From Alphaproteobacteria bacterium (lineage in GTDB: Bacteria > Pseudomonadota > Alphaproteobacteria > Micavibrionales > Micavibrionaceae): a stretch of 64,000 nt of DNA. This document shows positions 44,008 through 53,153 of this stretch, piece after piece (the first letter of the stretch is position 1; the number at the start of each line of letters is the position of its first letter). The position numbers and the translations under genes were made by a program. The stretch is taken from positions 119,907 to 183,906 of the forward strand of contig WGMJ01000017.1 in NCBI GenBank assembly GCA_016125135.1, given 5' to 3'. Under the pieces are notes generated by a model that was not told the DNA's origin, did no database searches, and saw only the letters and a program-made list of their open reading frames with translations.

Positions 44008-44750
44008 TATCTTTTTTCTCCATCATCCCATTGCAGGCCGTAACCATAGGCACGGTCCATCTCCACGTGGCCGGGGAAATATTCTGTGTAGCTTGTCATC
44101 TGGATGCCGTTGCGCACATTCTCTAATCCCGCAATAACACAAAGGCGTAAATCTTTGTTGAATACAGATGGGCGCACAACAATAGGCTTGCTGCCCGGTG
44201 CATCAATAACGATTTGCGGTCTTATATGGCCCCACTCAGCTTCGCCCTTGTAAATATAGATATAAAACAAAGCGCGCTTAACTTCGTGCCACTTGCTGCC
44301 GTTGATGCGGATATACTCATCATCACCTTCGCTGTCGCCTGTGCGTTCGTCGCCTGAAAGCTGGAAGTAAGGAGGTTGGTCAAAATTTCCAAAGAGACTG
44401 CCAAATGCCTGCACGGCACCACGCTTGCCATTATTCAGTTCGTACAGACAGCCAAGATCAAGGTCGATATTCAGTTTGCGCTTAAGGTTCAGAAGCTTGC
44501 CAAAAAAACCTTTGCTGTCACGAACTTGGTTATCCCACGCTGCACCCACGCGGATTTCGTTAAAGCCTCCTTCAGGCGGGCTGAGAGATATTTTCTGGTT
44601 GGCGCGGGTAACGATATCGGCACTGCCTTCGCGCGGGTCAACATAGCCTGCAGCACCTTTTGCGCCAATATAATGTGAAAATTCAGAACGATAGCGGGTA
44701 GCTTCCTTCAGTGAGGATTCCGAGAGGGAGGTTGTAATTTGGTCTTTCAT
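44007..44750 (-). CDS. TerA-like tellurium resistance family protein
   Basis: The region QKISLSPPEGGFNEIRVGAAWDN, DLDLGCLYELNNGKRGAVQAFG, PYFQLSGDERTGDSEGDDEYIRIN and the end HVEMDRAYGYGLQWDDGEK match the TerA C-terminal TerD-like domain. It is shorter than classic TerA (about 385 residues), lacking an N-terminal repeat. ATG 44750 (MKDQITT) is chosen; a GTG at 44765 in the same frame has GAGA close by and cannot be excluded. No terB, terC, terE or terZ gene is adjacent. It pairs with terD. Confidence 0.85.
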   Translation of the reverse strand: MKDQITTSLSESSLKEATRYRSEFSHYIGAKGAAGYVDPREGSADIVTRANQKISLSPPEGGFNEIRVGAAWDNQVRDSKGFFGKLLNLKRKLNIDLDLGCLYELNNGKRGAVQAFGSLFGNFDQPPYFQLSGDERTGDSEGDDEYIRINGSKWHEVKRALFYIYIYKGEAEWGHIRPQIVIDAPGSKPIVVRPSVFNKDLRLCVIAGLENVRNGIQMTSYTEYFPGHVEMDRAYGYGLQWDDGEKR

Positions 44751-44808
44751 CGGTATAAAGTACACTCTCGAAGAAACCCTTGCAATATTAGAGAAACTGG
44801 GAAAAAAG

Positions 44809-46485
44809 ATGGCCGCTTATCAATATGTCTATGTCATGAAAAACGTGACCAAAACTTACCCCGGCGGGAAAACGGTTTTGAACGATATTTACCTGAGTTT
44901 CTATCCGGGCGCGAAAATCGGCGTTCTCGGCCCGAATGGTTCGGGTAAATCATCGCTCCTGCGGATTATGGCAGGGGTTGATAAGGAATTTGCTGGCGAA
45001 GCCTGGGCGGCCGAGGGGGCAACTGTAGGCTACCTGCCGCAGGAGCCACAACTCGATCCGAAAAAGAACGTCCGTGAAAATGTGCTTGAAGGTCTCGCAC
45101 CGATCAAAAACATGATCGACCGTTTTAACAAGATCTCGGAAGAGATGAGCGACCCCGATTGCGACATGGATGCGCTGATGACCGAGATGGGCGAGCTTCA
45201 GGAAAAGATCGATGCGGTTGATGGCTGGCAGCTTGACCACACAATCGAAGTCGCGATGGAGGCTTTGCGTTGCCCGCCGCCAGAAGCAGATGTTACAAAA
45301 TTATCGGGCGGTGAAAAGCGCCGTGTCGCACTTTGCAAACTTCTCCTTGAGAAGCCTGATTTGCTACTGCTTGACGAGCCGACAAACCACTTGGATGCCG
45401 AAAGCAACGCGTGGCTGCAGCGCCACTTAAGCGAATATAAAGGCGCGGTTATTATGGTGACGCACGACCGTTACTTCCTTGATAATGTCACAGGCTGGAT
45501 CCTCGAGCTTGACCGCGGCCGCGGCATTCCGTACGAGGGTAATTACTCGGCCTACCTGAAGCAAAAAGCGAAGCGTATGGAGCAAGAAGCGAAAGAAGAA
45601 GCTGTACGCCAGAAAACACTTGCGCGCGAGTTGGAGTGGATGGGCCAAACGCCCGAGGGCCGCCGCAAGAAATCGAAGGCGCGTATTGCCGCCTATGAAG
45701 ATTTATTGGCCGAGAGCGAAAACGCAACAGTAGGTCAGGCGCAAATTGTTATTCCAGCGCCGCCGCGTTTGGGCGAACTTGTTATTGACGCAAGCCACTT
45801 GAGGAAAGGTTTCGGCGACAGGCTGTTGATCGAGGATCTGTCCTTCCAGCTTCCTGCGGGTGGTATTGTCGGGGTCATCGGGCCGAACGGCGCTGGTAAA
45901 ACAACATTGTTCCGCATGATTACAGGTTCGGAAAAGCCGGACGAGGGGACATTCCGCGTGGCAGATAGTGTGAAGCTTGGTTATGTTGACCAAAGCCGCG
46001 ATGCGCTTGATGGCAATAAAACTGTCTGGGAAGAAATATCAGACGGCAATGATGTGCTGAAACTCGGTAAGGTAGAAATGCCAAGCCGCGCCTATGTGGC
46101 CTCTTTCAATTTCAAAGGGACTGACCAACAGAAGAAAGTTGGCCAGCTTTCAGGCGGTGAGCGTAACCGTGTACATTTGGCGAAAATGCTAAAAAGCGGC
46201 GCAAACGTCCTGCTGCTTGACGAGCCTACGAATGACCTTGATACAGAAACCTTGTCAGCCTTGGAAGAAGCGCTCGAGAAATTCCCCGGCTGTGCGGTTG
46301 TAATCTCGCACGACCGCTGGTTCCTTGACCGCTTGGCAACGCATATTCTGGCATTCGAAGGTGATAGCCAGGTTGTGTGGTTTGAAGGTAACTACGAAGA
46401 TTACGAGGCTGACCGCAAGCGTCGTCTCGGTGGTGATGCTGAAACACCAACGCGGATCAAATACCGCCCGCTTCGGGTTGCTTAA
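44809..46485 (+). CDS. ettA: Energy-dependent translational throttle protein EttA (ABC-F)
   Basis: Two ABC domains without membrane segments are seen: first Walker A GPNGSGKSSLLRIMAG with signature LSGGEKRRVALC and LLLLDEPTNHLD; second Walker A GPNGAGKTTLFRMITG with signature LSGGERNRVHLAKML and LLLDEPTNDLD. The linker and the 558-residue length match EttA, which gates the ribosome in response to the ATP/ADP ratio. The start MAAYQYVYVMKNVTKTYPGGK is typical. It is divergent from terA and ends four bases inside the convergent HPt-receiver gene. Confidence 0.95.
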   Translation: MAAYQYVYVMKNVTKTYPGGKTVLNDIYLSFYPGAKIGVLGPNGSGKSSLLRIMAGVDKEFAGEAWAAEGATVGYLPQEPQLDPKKNVRENVLEGLAPIKNMIDRFNKISEEMSDPDCDMDALMTEMGELQEKIDAVDGWQLDHTIEVAMEALRCPPPEADVTKLSGGEKRRVALCKLLLEKPDLLLLDEPTNHLDAESNAWLQRHLSEYKGAVIMVTHDRYFLDNVTGWILELDRGRGIPYEGNYSAYLKQKAKRMEQEAKEEAVRQKTLARELEWMGQTPEGRRKKSKARIAAYEDLLAESENATVGQAQIVIPAPPRLGELVIDASHLRKGFGDRLLIEDLSFQLPAGGIVGVIGPNGAGKTTLFRMITGSEKPDEGTFRVADSVKLGYVDQSRDALDGNKTVWEEISDGNDVLKLGKVEMPSRAYVASFNFKGTDQQKKVGQLSGGERNRVHLAKMLKSGANVLLLDEPTNDLDTETLSALEEALEKFPGCAVVISHDRWFLDRLATHILAFEGDSQVVWFEGNYEDYEADRKRRLGGDAETPTRIKYRPLRVA

Positions 46486-47414
46486 GCAATATTCTTTTTG
46501 ATTTTCTGGAGAAGTACATCGGGCTCTAGCTTCGAGGCCGAGTTTGCATCGTTGCTGTTTGCTGTTGTGAGCGTCAGAATCGGTGTTTTGCTCCACTTGC
46601 TCTTACTGTCGGCACGTGCGCGAAGAATGAACGAGGTTGTGTTCATGTCGGGCAGATCGCTATCACTCAGAATAATATCAAAATCGCGGCCCTCAAGGCA
46701 CAGTTCTAGCGCCGCGTTTGCTGTTGGTACGCATGTCACCACAAAGCCCTGCATGCTCAGGAATGGTACAAGTGCATCGCGGAAATAAGGGCTGTCTTCA
46801 ATCAGAAGAATTGTTTTTGCATTTGCTGGAATGGCTGTTACTGGAACGGTAACGGGCTGTTCATCAGGAGTAATCGCGGAAATAAGGGCAGCAGGTTTTT
46901 CTTCGATCTTTACAAGCTGTTCCGGGTCGGGCGCAAACATAATGTTCGAGCTGACGATACTGAAGATATGATCGCGGATCGCGTTGACGGCGCTAATAGG
47001 TATTTCTGTATCTTTTGCGCCGGGTTTTTCTTTTTTTGTTTCTGCTTTAACCGGTGCGTTTGCTGGCGCAGGGGCAGATGTCATTTTAATAATCTTGGGT
47101 TTCTTCGCGGCGATATCTGTTCCCACATGTTCGATGAGGTCCAGCGTGTCGCGCACTTCATCGATTGCTTGTAGTAATTTTGGCAATTCTGTTTTTGTGT
47201 CACAGAGCTTCATCACTTTTTTAGAGGAGGCACTCAGTGTATCAAAACCGAAATGGTAAGCGGCACGTTCAACCGTATGCATGATTGTTTTGATTTTACC
47301 AAGGACGGCAGGGTCACGCTTATTGTCTTCGAATTTCACAAGCTCGAGGTCGAGCCGCATGAATGCGTCCGAAGCGAGAGAAAGAAAGCTTTGAAGTTGT
47401 ACCTTGTCGACCAT
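46482..47414 (-). CDS. HPt-like domain joined to a receiver domain (CheA-like architecture without kinase)
   Basis: Residues 1-100 resemble a histidine phosphotransfer domain (IKTIMHTVERAAYHFGFDTL), with His46 in the place of the phosphoacceptor, though the usual HxLKG is changed to HTVER. A Pro/Ala/Lys-rich linker (about 105-195) leads to a receiver domain (TILLIEDSPYFRDALVPFL; phosphoacceptor Asp251 in IILSDSDLPDM). CheA-type ATPase and CheW parts are absent. It follows chpT by 15 bases on the same strand, so the two probably act together in phosphorelay. Whether either domain is active is unknown. Confidence 0.75.
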   Translation of the reverse strand: MVDKVQLQSFLSLASDAFMRLDLELVKFEDNKRDPAVLGKIKTIMHTVERAAYHFGFDTLSASSKKVMKLCDTKTELPKLLQAIDEVRDTLDLIEHVGTDIAAKKPKIIKMTSAPAPANAPVKAETKKEKPGAKDTEIPISAVNAIRDHIFSIVSSNIMFAPDPEQLVKIEEKPAALISAITPDEQPVTVPVTAIPANAKTILLIEDSPYFRDALVPFLSMQGFVVTCVPTANAALELCLEGRDFDIILSDSDLPDMNTTSFILRARADSKSKWSKTPILTLTTANSNDANSASKLEPDVLLQKIKKNIA

Positions 47415-47429
47415 AAACCCTATGTGCGA

Positions 47430-48065
47430 TTAGCCCATTTGCGCTAATACGAAGGTTACTGTACCTGATTCAGGCTTGCTTGTCAGGCTGTAACCATAAG
47501 ATTGCGCAAGCTTTCCCATAATATAGGGGTGGGTCAGGCGCGGATCAAGCGCCGATTCGGCAAGTTTCAGTGAAAGCGCATCGGCAACGCCGTCGCGTAA
47601 ATTGGCATTTTCGCCTGAAGCCGAAATTTCAATTTTATCATCCTTCTGCACAAGATTCAGTGTGCCCCCTTTGGGGAGGCATTCCGTTGCCATCAGAAGT
47701 GTGCCTGCCATAAGCTTGCAAAACCCCTCGGGGATCATCGCCAGCTTTACAGCATCAGCTTGCCATGTCTGGCGGATTTTATTTTCAAGTGTCAGCCAGT
47801 CTTCAAGCGCCTTATGCACATCAGCAGGCTTTACGCCGTCGCGACCGCCCGCACCATAAATAATGCGGAATAGTTTAAGTTTGGCTGAAGCAAGCTTGGC
47901 GCTGTGCGTAATCAGCTCTAGCGCTTCTTCACTGTCCGCACCATCCATATCTTCCATAAATTCAAGGCCGTTCACAATCGCACCAATCGGGCTGATCAAA
48001 TCATGGCAGATACGTGAAGAAAGCAGTTCGATAACAGGTGTGGAATAAGAAACATTCGCTGACAT
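47430..48065 (-). CDS. chpT: Histidine phosphotransferase ChpT
   Basis: The 211-residue protein begins with the ChpT dimerisation helix LLSSRICHDLISPIGAIVNGLEFM, where His21 is the phosphorylated residue. The C-terminal half resembles a HATPase fold that does not bind ATP (MATECLPKGGTLNLV, LTHPYIMGKLAQSYGYSL). In Caulobacter ChpT passes phosphate from CckA to CtrA and CpdR. It is the first gene of a unit with the HPt-receiver protein. Together with CtrA boxes in this window it supports a CtrA-type regulatory network. Confidence 0.9.
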   Translation of the reverse strand: MSANVSYSTPVIELLSSRICHDLISPIGAIVNGLEFMEDMDGADSEEALELITHSAKLASAKLKLFRIIYGAGGRDGVKPADVHKALEDWLTLENKIRQTWQADAVKLAMIPEGFCKLMAGTLLMATECLPKGGTLNLVQKDDKIEISASGENANLRDGVADALSLKLAESALDPRLTHPYIMGKLAQSYGYSLTSKPESGTVTFVLAQMG

Positions 48066-48096
48066 TGTTAAATTCTCCCTGATGATGTTGGGGGCG

Positions 48097-49512
48097 TTAA
48101 TGGTCTGCCTGTGAGTCTAGGCTATAACCGAAAGGTTGTAAAAGGGTGTTCAGTGTTTTTTGCATATCGGCAAGCTTGGCTTCTGTTTTTGCTTCAAAAC
48201 GGGCCACTAGCACATTCTGCGTATTTGAAGCGCGGACCAGCCACCAGCCATCAGGCGTTGTGATGCGCAGCCCATCAATATCCAGTAATTGATTGTCCTG
48301 TGTCAGCTGTGGGCGCAGGGCCTCACCCATTTTACGCACCATCTCGAATTTTTCTTCTTCTCTCACTTCAATGCGCAGCTCTGGTGTGCTGAACATCGGC
48401 GGGATGTGCGAGAAAACTGTTGTCAGGTCTATATCTTCTGCAGCAATAACATCCATCAGGCGGATGCCTGCATAAAGTGCATCATCATAGCCGTAATACT
48501 TGTCGGCAAAGAAAATATGGCCTGAAAGTTCGCCAGCGAGCTTCGCGCCTGTTTCAGCCATTTTGGCTTTTACAAGCGAATGGCCTGTGTTCCAGCATAT
48601 CGGCCTGCCACCAAGGCGGGCAATTTCCTTGAAAAGTGAATCGCTTGATTTTACATCGGCAATAATCGCTGCATCAGGGTTTTCCTTGATCACAGTGCGG
48701 CTATAAAGCGCAAGTAACATGTCACCACGAATAACTTTGCCTGTGCCGTCAACCGCCCCAATACGGTCGGCATCACCATCAAACGCAATGCCGAAATCAG
48801 CTTTCGTTTCTTTTACTTTGGCGATGAGGTCAACAAGGTTTTTATCAACGGTCGGGTCAGGGTGATGGTTTGGGAAGGTTCCATCAATCTCGCCGTAAAG
48901 TACGTGATGCGTGCCGGGTAGTTTTTTTACAAGGCGTTGTAATATCTCGCCGCCCGCGCCGTTACCATTGTCCCATACAACTGTGAAATCACGTTTATGT
49001 TTCAGGTCGGCAAGCAGCCGGGCAATATAATCTTCCGAAACATCCTTTTGTTCTTCGGTGCCTACGCCTTGTACAAATTCTGTTGTGCGCGCAAGGTCTT
49101 GAATCATCTTGCCAAACACGCTGCCTTCACGCGTCATCATTTTAAAGCCGTTATATTGCGGCGGGTTGTGCGAGCCGGTCACCATAATGCCCGCATCTAG
49201 CTTCATTGATTTTGTCGCGAAATATAGCATCGGTGTGGGGCCACGGCCTGTATTGATCACGTTGATGCCGCAATCTTTCAGGCCTTGGCGCAGATTTTGT
49301 GAAAGGGCGGGTGAACTGGCACGACCATCATAACCAACCGCACAAATTTTCCAGCCTTTTGATGCCATGAACGTGCCGAAGGAACGGCCGAGCGCATAGG
49401 CGGTTTCTTCCGTCAGGTTTTTACCTACGGTTCCACGAATATCATACTCGCGCAGAATTTCAGGGTCGAATTTATAAGAAGCTGTGCTTTGTTTTTGGGC
49501 TGTTTGTGTCAT
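48097..49512 (-). CDS. Phosphomannomutase/phosphoglucomutase
   Basis: This 471-residue alpha-D-phosphohexomutase has the phosphoserine loop GIMVTGSHNPPQYNGFKMM, the metal loop AFDGDADRIGAVD, the sugar-binding loop LAGELSGHIFFAD and the phosphate-binding C-terminal loop RASNTQNVLVARFE. It interconverts 1- and 6-phosphates of mannose or glucose for exopolysaccharide and LPS precursors (AlgC/ManB class). Its ATG overlaps the stop of galU (ATGA), so the two are coupled and can feed UDP-glucose synthesis. Confidence 0.94.
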   Translation of the reverse strand: MTQTAQKQSTASYKFDPEILREYDIRGTVGKNLTEETAYALGRSFGTFMASKGWKICAVGYDGRASSPALSQNLRQGLKDCGINVINTGRGPTPMLYFATKSMKLDAGIMVTGSHNPPQYNGFKMMTREGSVFGKMIQDLARTTEFVQGVGTEEQKDVSEDYIARLLADLKHKRDFTVVWDNGNGAGGEILQRLVKKLPGTHHVLYGEIDGTFPNHHPDPTVDKNLVDLIAKVKETKADFGIAFDGDADRIGAVDGTGKVIRGDMLLALYSRTVIKENPDAAIIADVKSSDSLFKEIARLGGRPICWNTGHSLVKAKMAETGAKLAGELSGHIFFADKYYGYDDALYAGIRLMDVIAAEDIDLTTVFSHIPPMFSTPELRIEVREEEKFEMVRKMGEALRPQLTQDNQLLDIDGLRITTPDGWWLVRASNTQNVLVARFEAKTEAKLADMQKTLNTLLQPFGYSLDSQADH

Positions 49513-50399
49513 GCGTGCGACTTCACTATCTTTTTAACATCCGCGCCAATCTCGGGGTCGTGCAGGGCGAAGGCAATATTGGCTTCAATAAAACCGAGGC
49601 GCGAACCACAGTCATAGCGTTGCCCTTCATAGTGGAAACCGTGGAAAGGCTGTTTGCCTATCAGCTTTGCCATTGCGTCTGTGAGCTGGATCTCGCCGCC
49701 AGCACCTGTCTCGAATTTTTCGAGGTAATCAAATACTTCAGGCTGTAAAATATAACGGCCGATAATTGACAGGGTTGAAGGCGCGTCCGCAGGTTTCGGT
49801 TTTTCAACAAGGCCTTTAATGTTCGTTAAATTGCCTTTTGTTTCTGCAGCATCAAGGATGCCGTATTTCGATGTATCTTCGCGTGGTACATCCATCACGG
49901 CGACCAGGTTTCCGCCCGTTGTGTTATAGGCATCAACCATTTGTTTCAGGCAGGGTGTTTTTGCCAGTACAACATCATCGGGCAGCATAATGGCAAAAGG
50001 TTCGTCACCCACCAGCTTGCGGGCACACCATATTGCATGGCCAAGGCCTAGTGGTTTGGGCTGGCGGGTCAGGAATAAAGACCCTTCCGGCAACTGGCAT
50101 TCACGCACTTTTTCAACAAGCTCATGCTTGCCGCGCTTTTCTAACGTTTCCATCAGCTCGGGCTGGTAGTCGAAATGCTCGTTCAGCATTTCCTTGAAGC
50201 GGCCTGTCACGAAAATAAATTCTTCAATCCCTGCGGCCTTGGCCTCTTCGACGGCGTGCTGGATGAGCGGGCGGTCAACAAGCGTGAGCATCTCTTTTGG
50301 CATTACTTTGGTGGCGGGCAGGAAACGTGTTCCCAGCCCCGCAATCGGGAAGACGGCCTTACGGACTTTTTTAATCTCTGACTTTGTTGCGTTGGTCAT
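49509..50399 (-). CDS. galU: UTP-glucose-1-phosphate uridylyltransferase
   Basis: VRKAVFPIAGLGTRFLPATKVMPKEMLTLVDRPLIQ is the GalU N-terminal nucleotide-binding signature, followed by GIEEFIFVTGRFKEMLNEHFDY, RQPKPLGLGHAIWCAR and LPDDVV. It makes UDP-glucose from glucose-1-phosphate and UTP. ATG 50399 (MTNATKSEIKK) gives 296 residues, the normal length. The frame extends to 50438 without family support. It shares a transcript with the downstream phosphohexomutase. Confidence 0.95.
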   Translation of the reverse strand: MTNATKSEIKKVRKAVFPIAGLGTRFLPATKVMPKEMLTLVDRPLIQHAVEEAKAAGIEEFIFVTGRFKEMLNEHFDYQPELMETLEKRGKHELVEKVRECQLPEGSLFLTRQPKPLGLGHAIWCARKLVGDEPFAIMLPDDVVLAKTPCLKQMVDAYNTTGGNLVAVMDVPREDTSKYGILDAAETKGNLTNIKGLVEKPKPADAPSTLSIIGRYILQPEVFDYLEKFETGAGGEIQLTDAMAKLIGKQPFHGFHYEGQRYDCGSRLGFIEANIAFALHDPEIGADVKKIVKSHA

Positions 50400-50528
50400 G
50401 GTCAGGCACAATATACTCAAATGTAGTTTAAATACCATAGTATGCTTTACATAATATAAAATTAGAGGGGGGTACTGATTTTTACGGGGAGGGTTTGTGA
50501 AGGGAGCATAAATGGGTACACTCGCGCC

Positions 50529-51344
50529 ATGAAGTTAAAAACAGCTCTTATACAAATGAACAGCGGCATTTCTATTGCCGAAAATATGGAGCAGGCCACC
50601 AAGCTCATTGAGCAGGCCGCAGCGCAAGGTGCACAACTTGCGATCACGCCGGAGAATACATGTCATTTGAGAAGCGCACCCAAGGATAAACTTGAAGCCG
50701 CGCCCTTAGAAGAAGCGCACCCGATGATTTCCCATTTTGCAGGGCTAGCAAAGAAATTGAATATTTGGCTCATTGCGGGTTCTATCTGCGTGCGGGTTTC
50801 TGATACACATATGGCGAATCGTTGCTATGCGTTCTCGAATGAAGGCAAGACTGTAGGCACCTATGACAAAATTCATTTGTTTGATGTCGATTTGCCCAAT
50901 GGCGAGCGTTTTCGCGAGAGCGATACTGTAGCGGCGGGTAATAAGCCTGTTGTTGTCCAAACGCCTTGGGGCGGCATCGGCCTGACGATTTGTTATGATG
51001 TGCGTTTCCCGAAACTGTACCGTGCCTTGGCAAAAGCTGGTGCGGATATACTTATTGTACCAGCGGCATTTGCAGCGCTTACTGGGAGGGCGCATTGGGA
51101 AGTGTTGTTGCGCGCGCGAGCCATTGAAAACGGCTGTTTTGTTTTGGCTGCAGGACAAACCGGTGTTCATGAGAATGGACGTTTGACGCATGGTCATTCG
51201 CTTGTAGTGAACCCATGGGGGCAAGTTGTCGCCGATGGCGGTGAGGACATTGGCATTGTTTTGCACGAGATAGATCTGACTGAGGTTCAAACGGCACGTC
51301 ATGCCATTCCTGCGCTTAAACATGAAAAGGAAATTGCGTTCTAA
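50529..51344 (+). CDS. Carbon-nitrogen hydrolase, Nit1/deaminated glutathione amidase-like
   Basis: The nitrilase-superfamily triad is visible: Glu in LAITPENTCH, Lys in TYDKIHLFDVDLPNGERFRES and Cys in LTICYDVRFP. FDVDLPNG and the HWEVLLRARAIENGCFVLAAGQTG strand fit the Nit branch, whose members hydrolyse deaminated glutathione; omega-amidases are close relatives. The length of 271 residues fits. Its stop overlaps the anmK start (TAATG), which suggests coexpression with murein recycling. Confidence 0.9.
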   Translation: MKLKTALIQMNSGISIAENMEQATKLIEQAAAQGAQLAITPENTCHLRSAPKDKLEAAPLEEAHPMISHFAGLAKKLNIWLIAGSICVRVSDTHMANRCYAFSNEGKTVGTYDKIHLFDVDLPNGERFRESDTVAAGNKPVVVQTPWGGIGLTICYDVRFPKLYRALAKAGADILIVPAAFAALTGRAHWEVLLRARAIENGCFVLAAGQTGVHENGRLTHGHSLVVNPWGQVVADGGEDIGIVLHEIDLTEVQTARHAIPALKHEKEIAF

Positions 51345-52426
51345 TGGAAAAGGAAATTTTCTCAATCATCGGCCTTATGAGCGGCACATCCATAGATGGT
51401 GTTGATGCCGCATGGCTGGAAACGGACGGGGTGAGCCACGTAAAGCCCAAAGGCGCGTTTTTTGTGGAATATCCTGACGAGTTACGCGCGCAGATCCGCG
51501 CCGTGTTTGGTAAGCGTGAGCGCAATGCGGATATCGAGCGTGATATTACCCTGTTCCAGAGTGATGTCGTGAAGCTTGCGCTGAAGCAATGGAATGCCAA
51601 GCCACAGGAAATCGATTATATCGGCTTCCACGGGCAAACAACTTTTCATGATCCTGCGAATAAACTTACCGTACAACTTGGTGATGGCGCACTTATGAGC
51701 GCACAAACAGGTATCAAAACAATTTATGATTTCAGAACGGCAGATGTAATGGCAGGCGGGCAGGGCGCACCGTTTCTGCCGCTCTACCACCAAGCGGTGG
51801 TGCGTGAAAATAAAATCACAAAGCCTGTAGCGCTCCTTAATATTGGCGGCGTTGCCAATGTGACGTGGGTCGGGGCAGAGCAAGATAATTTGCTCGCGTT
51901 CGATACTGGCCCCGGCAACGCGCTGATGGATGATTTCATGCAAATAAAGTTCAATGAAAAGCACGATGAAAATGGCACCCGCGCGCGCAAAGGCGAGGCC
52001 GATGAAGCGCTACTGAACAAATGGCTTGTACACCCCTATTTCAATGCAAGGCCGCCCAAATCGCTTGACCGTGATGCATGGGACGTTCTGAAAGATGTCA
52101 TGAATATCCGCGCCGAGGATGCACTTGCAACGCTTGCACGTTACACGGTTGATTCAATTGTCATGGCTTCTGAATGGTTCCCTGAAGAAGCCTCCGCATG
52201 GTATGTCACAGGCGGTGGGCGGCATAACGGCTATTTAATGCGTAAGCTGGAAGAGGCGCTGGGTGTTGATGTTCATGCGGTTGAGAAATTAGGTTTTGAC
52301 GGTGACGCGCTTGAGGCACAAGGCTTTGCTTATTTGGCCGCACGCTCGGTTTTGAAGTTGCCTTTAAGCTTCCCCACAACAACAGGTTGCCCAACTCCCG
52401 TTACTGGCGGCAAGCTCGCGGCTTAA
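51344..52426 (+). CDS. anmK: Anhydro-N-acetylmuramic acid kinase
   Basis: IIGLMSGTSIDGVDAAWLETDG, DYIGFHGQTTFH, AGGQGAPFLPLYHQAVV, LLNIGGVANVTW and FDTGPGNALMDDF are AnmK signatures. The enzyme opens and phosphorylates 1,6-anhydro-MurNAc during cell-wall recycling. The 360-residue length is normal. It is coupled to the amidase gene upstream and overlaps the end of the convergent ParA-like gene by four bases. Confidence 0.95.
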   Translation: MEKEIFSIIGLMSGTSIDGVDAAWLETDGVSHVKPKGAFFVEYPDELRAQIRAVFGKRERNADIERDITLFQSDVVKLALKQWNAKPQEIDYIGFHGQTTFHDPANKLTVQLGDGALMSAQTGIKTIYDFRTADVMAGGQGAPFLPLYHQAVVRENKITKPVALLNIGGVANVTWVGAEQDNLLAFDTGPGNALMDDFMQIKFNEKHDENGTRARKGEADEALLNKWLVHPYFNARPPKSLDRDAWDVLKDVMNIRAEDALATLARYTVDSIVMASEWFPEEASAWYVTGGGRHNGYLMRKLEEALGVDVHAVEKLGFDGDALEAQGFAYLAARSVLKLPLSFPTTTGCPTPVTGGKLAA

Positions 52427-53091
52427 GCCGCTTTTTTCTCACGCGGTTGTTTTTTAAGCCCTGTGCGGATGCAAACCTCTGCCATCAGTGCTTGCACCTC
52501 TAAAGCGGCAGGGCTGTAGGGTTCACTTTCAACAGCGCCAAGGCCTTGAATGATGGATGTCGCATAGGCAACGCGATTGCCGAAACATTGTGAGAGGGCG
52601 GGGATATCAAGCATCGCCACTTTGTCGCAAATCATTTCATTGAGTTTCGAGCGGGCAACAACGCGGTTCATCACTACCACACCTTGTTTGCCTTCACGTA
52701 AAATCAAATTCACCGTTGGTTTAACCGCCCAGATATCAAGCGCGGAAGGTTGTGCAGGTACAAGCACAATATCAGCGCAGCGTATAGCAACAGAAGCCTC
52801 GCTATCGGCATGGGGCGGGCTATCAATAATAACAATATCATTTTCCTGTGAGAGGCGCTCGGCCTCCCGGCGTACTTGCCAGCTTGTTGCCTGCACATGG
52901 GTCAGCGTATTGGCATCAGCAAGCCTGTGGTTACGGGTTACACTCCACATGGTCAGTGAGCCTTGCGGGTCGGCATCAATGGTAGCCACACGCCAGCCGC
53001 GCTTCATAAAGGCGGCAGCCAGCTGCGCGGCAATTGTTGTTTTGCCTGCGCCGCCCTTATGCTGGGCGATTGTAATGATCTTGCCTGCCAT
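52423..53091 (-). CDS. ParA/MinD-family ATPase, orphan
   Basis: The deviant Walker A motif (AQHKGGAGKTTIAAQLA), Walker A' (ATIDADPQGSLTMW) and Walker B (DIVIIDSPPHAD) identify a ParA-type ATPase of 222 residues. No parB or parS is adjacent, so a role in chromosome segregation is not indicated; such orphan ParA proteins often position other cargo. ATG 53091 (MAGKIITIAQ) follows AGGG and fits the family start; the frame opens at 53118. The C-terminus is basic (KKQPREKKAA). Confidence 0.88.
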   Translation of the reverse strand: MAGKIITIAQHKGGAGKTTIAAQLAAAFMKRGWRVATIDADPQGSLTMWSVTRNHRLADANTLTHVQATSWQVRREAERLSQENDIVIIDSPPHADSEASVAIRCADIVLVPAQPSALDIWAVKPTVNLILREGKQGVVVMNRVVARSKLNEMICDKVAMLDIPALSQCFGNRVAYATSIIQGLGAVESEPYSPAALEVQALMAEVCIRTGLKKQPREKKAA

Positions 53092-53153
53092 AACCCTAGT
53101 TTTACCTGAATAAAGCATGGTTTTTCAACCAACATTTATGGTACATACAAGCC

